Position numbers and translations under genes: made by a program | Assembly (NCBI GenBank): GCA_965372355.1 | Contig: CBDVBZ010000054.1 | Coordinates: 1-22,003, forward strand | DNA length: 22,003 nucleotides | Direction: 5' to 3' | Origin: CBDVBZ01 sp965372355 | GTDB lineage: Bacteria; Krumholzibacteriota; Krumholzibacteriia; WVZY01 | Part shown: positions 14,905-20,884 of the stretch, in pieces | Position numbering within the stretch: position 1 is the stretch's first letter | How the letters are laid out: the number at the start of each line of letters is the position of its first letter | The notes under the pieces: model-generated | What the model saw: only the letters and a program-made list of their open reading frames with translations | The model's database searches: none | What the model was told of the DNA's origin: nothing

Positions 14905-15801
14905 TTATTTGCCCAGTGTCAGGCCGAATGCAAAGCTGTTCGTGCTCGCCACGTTGTACTCGGCGAACGCGTGGCCAATCTTGTAGTTGAGTCCCAGACC
15001 GAGTGTCAGACGAAACGTATCGCTCGCGTCGAACTCGACCTTCTCGGGCTCGCCGCCGGTGACTTCACTATCGAACGTCATGTCCATCTGGAAACGATCC
15101 CAGGCGACACCCGCGTACGGCTCGAGCAACGCAAAACGTTTGCTACCCTGAACCCCGAACGTAAACGCATTCGAATCGACGAAGTCGTTACCCATCGAGA
15201 ACGACTGCCACATACCGCCAATCGCCATGTCGATCGGCGCGTCGAAGTACTGGGTCAGGCTGTGACGGATACCCACGCCAAACAGATCGATCTCACTGAT
15301 TTCGTTGTCACTGATATCTGCGGCGAAGAAACGGATCACGGCTTCGGTCCCCTTGACCACACCGATACGCAACTGTGGTACCGCAAGCGCGAACGAGTTC
15401 AAATCGAATCCACCGGGGGCGGTAAACTGAGTGCCAGCATTACCGGGTACCGTAACCGATTCACCCGACCCGGCAATCGTCGGTGCGGTGAACGTCGTTT
15501 GCGGGTTAAAGCCACCTTCCGTCTGGGCCTGGAATGTCTTGTCTTCATCCGCAAAGATCACGCTCATCACCGCGATCTCAAAACTGAACCTGGCTCCCGA
15601 CGACGGGATATAAGCGGAGTAGTAAAACGCATCGTTGAGGTCGGCGCCCAAAGCATCGGCTATGGGCTGCATATAACCCTGCGCATTCACCCCCGTGTAC
15701 GCAGACAGCGCGTCCATGATCTGAGCGCCTGCCGGCACAGCCAGCAGCAACACTGCAGCCGCGATGCCCAGCGGTTTGCAGACACGCGCAAGACGTTGCA
15801 T
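14905..15801 (-). CDS. Predicted outer-membrane beta-barrel protein (resembles DUF6588)
   Basis: This 298-residue protein starts at ATG 15801, with AAGGAGG 6 bases upstream. The signal peptide is MQRLARVCKPLGIAAAVLLLAVPAGA. The early segment YMQPIADALGADLNDAFYYSA, followed by FEIAVMSVIFADEDKTFQAQ, matches my memory of the DUF6588 family of FCB bacteria. The remainder is a series of amphipathic strands (RIGVVKGTEAVIRFF, FGVGIRHSLTQYF, DTFRLTLGLGLNYKI). It ends in AFAEYNVASTNSFAFGLTLGK, without a classical terminal aromatic. The substrate, if it is a channel, is not evident. The longer frame to 16062 runs through the promoter and is not coding. The lipoprotein gene follows 9 bp later. Confidence 0.82.
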   Translation of the reverse strand: MQRLARVCKPLGIAAAVLLLAVPAGAQIMDALSAYTGVNAQGYMQPIADALGADLNDAFYYSAYIPSSGARFSFEIAVMSVIFADEDKTFQAQTEGGFNPQTTFTAPTIAGSGESVTVPGNAGTQFTAPGGFDLNSFALAVPQLRIGVVKGTEAVIRFFAADISDNEISEIDLFGVGIRHSLTQYFDAPIDMAIGGMWQSFSMGNDFVDSNAFTFGVQGSKRFALLEPYAGVAWDRFQMDMTFDSEVTGGEPEKVEFDASDTFRLTLGLGLNYKIGHAFAEYNVASTNSFAFGLTLGK

Positions 15802-15992
15802 TAGATCCCTCCTTTTCCGGTTGGCTGATACCCCGATGATGTCAATGACGGTGGAGCAACAGCAGTCCCCGGGGCACCGGTCGGTCAGGTTGCTTCGCCA
15901 CACACATCCGCACGCGGTCGTACAATCAAGGTTGATGCCCGCGCAGCCCGGTGGGGTCGAAACGCCTCCCTGGGGAATCGAGACTTGGGGGT

Positions 15993-16021
15993 ATTCTACT
16001 ACATATCTGGCCCGAAGTAAA
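15993..16021 (-). promoter_or_regulatory. Sigma70-type promoter and long leader of the barrel/lipoprotein operon
   Basis: On the minus strand TTTACT (16021-16016) and TAGAAT (15998-15993) are 17 bases apart. The predicted start near 15986 gives a leader of about 185 bases before the ATG at 15801. The leader is rich in short G/C runs (for example near 15870-15880) and could fold, but I could not assign it to a known riboswitch. Confidence 0.65.
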
Positions 16022-16071
16022 CGATTTGCGCCAGACAACGGGGCCGCGCGAAGGTATGTCAAAACGAGCCG

Positions 16072-17202
16072 TTACAACCCAACTTCGTTGCGGTGACGGC
16101 TCCCCTCGTGCTTCGACAGCCGATCGAGCCGTCTGGCACGGGCGGAGGCAAAGACCCAGTTCTCACAAAACGATGGCACGAGGGACTTCTCAAAATGAAG
16201 GTCGTCAAAACGGAGGGAGAGGATTTCGGTCAGCAGATCCTGAGTTGTTGAATCGAATTCCGAGCAACACTGCAGGGTGATCATTCCACCGGGTGCCAGA
16301 CAGCCGGCGATACCGGCGAACATCGATTCGATGAAATCACGACGATCGGACGACGTCAGCGCCTCCGGGTACATCGTAAGGTCATAAATCACTGCATCGA
16401 ACTCGTGATCCTGCGCCAGAAACTCGTTGGCGTCCTCGATCATAACGCTGACATTCTCTCGATCGAACGCATCGCCACAGATGGATCGAAGGTGTGTCTT
16501 CGAGACCTCGATGACCGCCTCATCGATATCGACGAGCACGACCGACCCGGGGTTGTGTCTCAGCACCTCGGACAGGACACCGCCGTCTCCGCCACCCAGA
16601 ATAGCGACGCGATCAAGAATTATATTGTTGCGGATGAGCGGTGAGACGAGGTTGGCGTTGTAGACCGACGCATCCCTCTCTGCAATCTGCAGATCACGGT
16701 CCAGAAACAGCATCCTGCCAAAGGTATCGTTGTCGATGATGTCAATCTGTTGGAATTTCGATCGGCCGCTATAGATAAGCTCCTTGACATGGTAACGCGT
16801 CTCGTACCCGTTCGAAGAAAAGGAGGTTATCCAATCCTTCTCCTTGATCTCGAGGGGGTTCCCCCGATTCACATCGAGAACCCGGATGGTCGAGGGCTGG
16901 AGCCTCTCTTCGAGGTATCTCAACAGGTCGTTCCCGGCGTGCGACCCGTTCGAACAGGTGAAGATGTCTATCGAGGCGTGGCGCGCTTCGGGATAGGTGT
17001 GCACGACGACATGCGACTCGCCGATAACTGCGATCACCGTCGCACCGACGGGATCGAATTTGTGAACGTTCATGCTGATCAACGTCAGTCCGCACCGCTG
17101 GATCCCGGTTGCGAGGATGTCTTCCAGCGCTGCCTCGTCGTCCAGCACATCTCCGGCGCAGTTGACAAACTCCGCGATGACTTGTGATCCAATTGGTTTC
17201 AT
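16072..17202 (-). CDS. Fused S-adenosylmethionine decarboxylase / spermidine synthase-like aminopropyltransferase
   Basis: This 376-residue fusion carries two steps of polyamine synthesis. Residues 1-120 are a prokaryotic AdoMet decarboxylase (SpeD). The self-processing Ser63 is in GESHVVVHTYPE, with His68 and Cys83 (FTCSNG) at the family's usual positions, so the chain should cleave before Ser63 to form the pyruvoyl group. Residues about 135-365 are a spermidine-synthase fold (SpeE): ELIYSGRSKFQQIDI, the AdoMet loop GGGDGG (203-208), and acidic Asp225. The acceptor side differs from the norm. The usual DE..YHE reads DASVYNA (177-183), and DSTDP reads DLTMYP (274-279), keeping Asp274 but losing the second Asp. 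It therefore may not use putrescine in the standard way. The N-terminus is preceded by a weak GGGGGCG site. It is a single-gene unit with its own promoter. Confidence 0.92.
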   Translation of the reverse strand: MKPIGSQVIAEFVNCAGDVLDDEAALEDILATGIQRCGLTLISMNVHKFDPVGATVIAVIGESHVVVHTYPEARHASIDIFTCSNGSHAGNDLLRYLEERLQPSTIRVLDVNRGNPLEIKEKDWITSFSSNGYETRYHVKELIYSGRSKFQQIDIIDNDTFGRMLFLDRDLQIAERDASVYNANLVSPLIRNNIILDRVAILGGGDGGVLSEVLRHNPGSVVLVDIDEAVIEVSKTHLRSICGDAFDRENVSVMIEDANEFLAQDHEFDAVIYDLTMYPEALTSSDRRDFIESMFAGIAGCLAPGGMITLQCCSEFDSTTQDLLTEILSLRFDDLHFEKSLVPSFCENWVFASARARRLDRLSKHEGSRHRNEVGL

Positions 17203-17334
17203 TTCGCCCCCGGTGTGCTGCCCACGGGAAAACCGAGCGCGCGCCGTTCGCCTCTATGGACAACCAATCGTTTGTGGATTTTGCAAAGGGTGTCGAAACC
17301 AAGGGTGTAAGACCCGTGGTCCGTAAACGAAGCA

Positions 17335-17387
17335 TCCTCCCTACCGGGAGGGACATTTATTTAAGCCAGGAAAAGGGGAAATGTCAA
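17335..17387 (-). promoter_or_regulatory. Promoter and 5'-end hairpin of the polyamine fusion gene
   Basis: On the minus strand a perfect TTGACA (17387-17382) is followed after 18 bases by TAAATA (17363-17358). The predicted start is near 17351, giving a leader of about 150 bases. A 6-bp hairpin (arms 17336-17341 and 17346-17351, 4-base loop) would then form the very 5' end of the transcript. It has no T-run and is better explained as a transcript-protecting or regulatory structure than as a terminator of the upstream operon. Confidence 0.65.
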
Positions 17388-17405
17388 CCGATAATCAGGC
17401 GGGAC

Positions 17406-17822
17406 TCAGGTATTGCTTACTGGCTTCCCACACGAGTGGCAGGTCTCGTCGTTCTCTCGCGCCGGATAACCGCAGCTCTTGCAACGGGTCATTCCCTCGA
17501 GCGAAGCGATGACGTCACCCGCGCGTTTCGCGTCATCCTTGCGCACGAGGATCCGGACCTCTGCGAGGCCGTCTACGGTGAACCCGTGAGTGAGACGCAG
17601 CGATTCGCCGCTTAGCATTGAATCGATACCGTTGCTTTCCAACAGAGACCGTACGAGTTGAGCATCCATCTCACCCTGTGCGTACCAAACCTCAACGAGT
17701 TCGGTGTCTCCGGGGCGCGTCTCGCTCTCCGGCGGAAGCGTCTCTGTCAACGCATGGTCGCAGTCTTCACAGGTCTCTGTACCCTCGAGATACTCGTTGC
17801 GACACTTCGGACAAAACGGCAT
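17406..17822 (-). CDS. Zinc-ribbon protein with central DUF2007-like domain
   Basis: This 138-residue protein starts at ATG 17822 behind GAGGGGG. It has a symmetric layout. An N-terminal zinc ribbon (Cys4, Cys7, Cys18, Cys21: CPKC...CEDC) and a C-terminal one (Cys114, Cys117, Cys128, Cys131: CKSC...CHSC) flank a central domain at about 40-108. The central stretch VEVWYAQGEMDAQLVRSLLESNGI...VRILVRKDDAKRAGDVI matches the DUF2007 'putative signal transducing' pattern. The function is unknown; a small cytosolic adaptor is plausible. Its ATG is 2 bp after the oxidoreductase stop, so it is the last gene of the sodA operon. Confidence 0.85.
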   Translation of the reverse strand: MPFCPKCRNEYLEGTETCEDCDHALTETLPPESETRPGDTELVEVWYAQGEMDAQLVRSLLESNGIDSMLSGESLRLTHGFTVDGLAEVRILVRKDDAKRAGDVIASLEGMTRCKSCGYPARENDETCHSCGKPVSNT

Positions 17823-17824
17823 GA

Positions 17825-18865
17825 CTAGTCCCCCTCGCTCACACGGATCACGACTTTGCCGAGCACACGACGCGCTTCCATCAGCCGGTGTGCATCTGCG
17901 ATCTCCTCGAGCGGCATGACTCTTCCTATGGCCGGTTTCATTTCTCCCGAAAACACATGCTTCAACGCCGCCATCAGATCGCTTTTTGTCCCCATCGTGG
18001 ACCCGATGATCTTGAGCTGCCGGTAGAACACGTGGCGAAGATCCGTTTGGGGATCGAAACCGGTTGTCGCTCCACACGTCAGCACCCTACCTCCACCGGT
18101 TACAGCACGAAGGCTCTTCACCCAGGTCTCACGGCCAATGTAATCCACACATACATCTACACCTCTATTCCCGGTTTCTTCACGGACACGCTTCACAAAA
18201 TCCTCTTCACGGTAATCGATCAGAACGTCCGCACCCAGGCTGCGGCACAGCTCGAGCTTTTCTTTGCCGGCTGCAGCAGCAAAAACGCGAGAACCCGTCA
18301 GCTTGGCTATCTGTATACACGCGGTCCCGACACCGGCGGCACCGCCCAGGATCAGTACATCCTCCCCGGGCCCGAGCCCGCCGCGCGTGATCAACATGCG
18401 CCAGGCCGTGACAAAAACGAGCGGGACCGCCGCGGCCGTTTCGAAGGACAGGTCGTCCGGTATCCCGATGACATTCTTCGATGGCACAACCAGGTTCTCG
18501 GCATATGCGCCCCAACTGTGTTCGCCCACGACCCCAAAGTAGCGGCACAACGTGCCATCACCACGCGCGCATGCCTCGCAGCGGCCGCATGTCAGAGTGG
18601 GGTCGACCAGCACCCGATCACCGACCTTGACATCGGCAACGCCGTCACCGATGGCCGATACGACTCCCGACGCGTCACTGCCCAGAACGTGCGGCAAAGG
18701 AACGTTGATGCCCGGAGCTCCCCGGCGTACGAACAAGTCGAGATGATTGAGCGACGTAGCCCTGACATCGATCACGACGTCATCGTGGCCGGGCGTCGGG
18801 GCATCGAGCTCCCCGACGCGGAGAACCTCGGGCCCACCGTGTTCTTCGAAGTAGACGGCCTTCAT
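17825..18865 (-). CDS. Zinc-containing MDR-superfamily oxidoreductase (quinone-oxidoreductase/alcohol-dehydrogenase-like)
   Basis: This is a 346-residue cytosolic medium-chain dehydrogenase/reductase. The N-terminal GroES-like domain has VLGSDASGVV. The four structural-zinc cysteines are Cys93, Cys96, Cys99 and Cys107 (CGRCEAC...C). The Rossmann loop GGAAGVGTACIQIAKLTGSRV is at about 173-193. The catalytic-zinc Cys is replaced (NHLD at 40-43), so it probably keeps the structural metal only and reduces quinones, enones or aldehydes with NAD(P)H. The substrate cannot be read from the sequence. It begins 43 bp after the dehydratase stop and ends 2 bp before the zinc-ribbon gene. The neighbouring superoxide dismutase suggests an oxidative-stress or carbonyl-detoxification setting. 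Confidence 0.92.
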   Translation of the reverse strand: MKAVYFEEHGGPEVLRVGELDAPTPGHDDVVIDVRATSLNHLDLFVRRGAPGINVPLPHVLGSDASGVVSAIGDGVADVKVGDRVLVDPTLTCGRCEACARGDGTLCRYFGVVGEHSWGAYAENLVVPSKNVIGIPDDLSFETAAAVPLVFVTAWRMLITRGGLGPGEDVLILGGAAGVGTACIQIAKLTGSRVFAAAAGKEKLELCRSLGADVLIDYREEDFVKRVREETGNRGVDVCVDYIGRETWVKSLRAVTGGGRVLTCGATTGFDPQTDLRHVFYRQLKIIGSTMGTKSDLMAALKHVFSGEMKPAIGRVMPLEEIADAHRLMEARRVLGKVVIRVSEGD

Positions 18866-18908
18866 GTTCGTTGGGTGTCACGATACCGCTCGACGCGCTC
18901 GCGCCGCT

Positions 18909-19238
18909 CTAGAGTGCCCTGTCCGCTTTCGCGGCCAGGATAAAGTCGCTCTCCGTCAGACCGTCGATCTTGTGTGTCCAGATCGTCAGCCGCACCTTGC
19001 CCCATGCGAGGTAAATATCCGGATGATGACCCTGCGCCTCGGCGAGCTCACCAACGTTGTTCGCAAAATCCAGCGCTTGACGAAAATCCGCGAACTCGAA
19101 TTGCTTCTCGATATGGTGGTTGTCGATGACGCGCCAGCCGTTGCCCAACTTATCAAGCAGCGCACTGCTCTCCGCCTCGCCGAGGGGCGGTATACCGCCC
19201 TTGCACGGGATACAATCCTTACCCGCAAGCTCGCTCAT
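18909..19238 (-). CDS. phhB: Pterin-4a-carbinolamine dehydratase (4a-hydroxytetrahydrobiopterin dehydratase)
   Basis: This 109-residue enzyme dehydrates 4a-hydroxytetrahydropterin in pterin-cofactor recycling. It starts at ATG 19238 with the characteristic N-terminal CIPCKGGIPPL (residues 9-19). The active-site motif follows as EAQGHHPDIYLAWGKVRLTIWTHKIDGLTESDF at about 67-99, in which His71, His72, Pro73 and His89 match the family. No aromatic amino-acid hydroxylase is in the window, so the role could be the alternative one proposed for stand-alone copies (molybdopterin-related or pterin metabolism). It lies 26 bp after sodA in the same operon. Confidence 0.95.
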   Translation of the reverse strand: MSELAGKDCIPCKGGIPPLGEAESSALLDKLGNGWRVIDNHHIEKQFEFADFRQALDFANNVGELAEAQGHHPDIYLAWGKVRLTIWTHKIDGLTESDFILAAKADRAL

Positions 19239-19264
19239 AGCACAAACCCCAGATGTTAACGCAA

Positions 19265-19876
19265 CTACTTCGCCGCATCGAAGCGACGGGCGACCTCGTC
19301 CCAGTTCACGACGTTCCACCAATTCTCGATGTACTCCGGTCGACGGTTCTGGTACTTGAGGTAGTAGGCGTGCTCCCATACATCGAGACCCAGAATGGCC
19401 GTCTTACCATCCGAAATCGGCGAATCCTGGTTCGGAGTCGACGTGACTTCGAGCCCGCCGTCCGACTTGACACAGAGCCAGGCCCAGCCGCTTCCGAAAC
19501 GCGTCACTCCGGCTTTTGTGAATGTGTCTCTGAATTTGTCGAAATCGCCGAACACGGCATCCATGGCTGTCGACAGCCCGCCCTGCGGCTGCCCGCCGGC
19601 CTTGGGACCCATCACTTTCCAGAAGAGATCGTGATTGAAGAAGCCGCCGCCGTTGTTGCGCACGGCCATGCGGATGTCTTCGGGCACCGCGTTCAGATCC
19701 TTGAGAATATCCTCGATGGACTTGTCACCAAGCTCAGGATGCTTCTCGATCGCAGCGTTCAGGTTGGTCGTGTACGCCGCGTGGTGCTTGCCGTGATGGA
19801 TTTCCATCGTTCGAGCGTCGATATACGGCTCGAGAGCGTCGTAATCATAGGGTAGTCCTGGAAGTTCGAAAGCCAT
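19265..19876 (-). CDS. sodA: Superoxide dismutase, Mn-type by residues
   Basis: This 203-residue enzyme converts superoxide to hydrogen peroxide and oxygen. The start ATG 19876 is preceded by AAAGGAG. Metal ligands His27 (MEIHHGKHH), His82 (FFNHDLFW), Asp165 and His169 (DVWEHAYYLKYQNRRP) are all present. The Mn/Fe-discriminating positions favour manganese: Gly-Gly in NNGGGFFNH, with the active-site Gln in TPNQDSP (Gln150), instead of the Gln before NH typical of Fe enzymes. There is no signal peptide, so it is cytosolic. It is the first gene of a four-gene operon reading leftwards. The metal choice is still prediction. Confidence 0.97.
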   Translation of the reverse strand: MAFELPGLPYDYDALEPYIDARTMEIHHGKHHAAYTTNLNAAIEKHPELGDKSIEDILKDLNAVPEDIRMAVRNNGGGFFNHDLFWKVMGPKAGGQPQGGLSTAMDAVFGDFDKFRDTFTKAGVTRFGSGWAWLCVKSDGGLEVTSTPNQDSPISDGKTAILGLDVWEHAYYLKYQNRRPEYIENWWNVVNWDEVARRFDAAK

Positions 19877-20028
19877 GATAACTCCTTTTGTTACGATGTT
19901 TACACACGAACCGCGTGCGTCACTGGCGAGCACACGTCCGCGCGCAACGAGTCATGCTCTACTCTGTCGTTGTGAATCTTCAAGCCCGTCTGTGGCATGT
20001 CTCACTTAAACGTGCAGGGTTACCAGCT

Positions 20029-20057
20029 AGTATAATAAATGAACCTCGCCCGGTCAA
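20029..20057 (-). promoter_or_regulatory. Sigma70-type promoter and long leader of the sodA operon
   Basis: On the minus strand TTGACC (20057-20052) and TATACT (20034-20029) are 17 bases apart, with an extended T/A-rich lead-in (TTTAT). The predicted start near 20022 leaves a leader of about 145 bases before ATG 19876, in which I see no gene. The interval to the methyltransferase stop at 20132 contains only a weak 5-bp hairpin (20114-20127), not a convincing terminator. Confidence 0.78.
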
Positions 20058-20131
20058 TTGGGTAGTGTGTGCTGATCGGTGCGCGGGCGTGCTGGGGTGT
20101 CTACGGTAGCGAGCGAGGCCTTCCTCGTTCC

Positions 20132-20884
20132 TTAATTCACAAGTCCCTTCCGCTTGACCCTGCGCATAAAACCCAGGTTTCCGAGACGCCAGCGGTACTT
20201 TCGAAGACGCGATGCGATCCACTGGAGCGCTGATAGCCCTCCGCCGTGGGCGGCACACGGCCGTTCGGCGCTCAGCACGACGTGCACGTAGTCGTTTGTG
20301 CCGAAAACATCGCAGTAGCTGAAGTACAGCGGTTTGAGAGACGTCACGCTCAGCAGGTCGGTCAACTCTATGCTCTCATCGATCACCTGAACGTCATCGG
20401 GCTGATGGGCCTTCATGTACTCCTGAATCTCTGGACTCGGAAAGGACAGTATGACTCTCCCCGACCCCGACAGCAGTCCCTCCAGCGTCGAGAACACGCT
20501 GCCATACTTGGCCTTGGGGATGTGCTCGATGACGTCCGCAGCGAGTATCACGTCGAACGGGCCGTGTTTCTCGAGTTCCCGCCCCTGCTCGACGATGTCG
20601 ATGACATCAAAGCTCACGTTCGATGCGGCCGCAAACTCCCTGGCGAGTTCGACGTTCTTCGGACTGATGTCGATCCCGAGCACGCGCGATGCGGTTTTGC
20701 TCAGGAACTTCGATATGATGCCGGCGCCGCAGCCTACTTCCAGAACCGCAGAGTCCGGCGCGATAAACCGTCGGCACAATGACTTGATCGCCTCGTGGCG
20801 CAGATTGACATAATAGAAGTCCCTAATCAGGACACGCCCAGAAAACTCGTCGTAGAACTCCCTGACTTCAGACGATTCCGTCAT
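20132..20884 (-). CDS. Class I SAM-dependent methyltransferase
   Basis: This 250-residue cytosolic enzyme has motif I AVLEVGCGAGIISKF (46-60), the acidic ribose-binding GIDISP (70-75) and motif IV-like FDVILAADVIEHIPK (about 109-123). This is the UbiG-type Rossmann pattern. After about residue 210 the chain becomes strongly basic (RLRKYRWR...MRRVKRKG), which could bind membrane or an acidic substrate. The start at 20884 overlaps the end of the glycosyltransferase gene by 17 bp, so the two are translationally linked. By context it probably methylates a sugar or lipid-linked intermediate in polysaccharide synthesis. The acceptor is not shown by the sequence. Confidence 0.9.
   Translation of the reverse strand: MTESSEVREFYDEFSGRVLIRDFYYVNLRHEAIKSLCRRFIAPDSAVLEVGCGAGIISKFLSKTASRVLGIDISPKNVELAREFAAASNVSFDVIDIVEQGRELEKHGPFDVILAADVIEHIPKAKYGSVFSTLEGLLSGSGRVILSFPSPEIQEYMKAHQPDDVQVIDESIELTDLLSVTSLKPLYFSYCDVFGTNDYVHVVLSAERPCAAHGGGLSALQWIASRLRKYRWRLGNLGFMRRVKRKGLVN

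Noticed and set aside
15802..16062. Cysteine-rich N-terminal extension of the barrel protein
   Set aside because: The segment covers a good promoter. A signal peptide with a strong ribosome site begins at 15801.
17335..17352. Hairpin as terminator of the sodA operon
   Set aside because: No T-run follows on the minus strand, and it lies downstream of the polyamine gene's own promoter, at the predicted start of that transcript.
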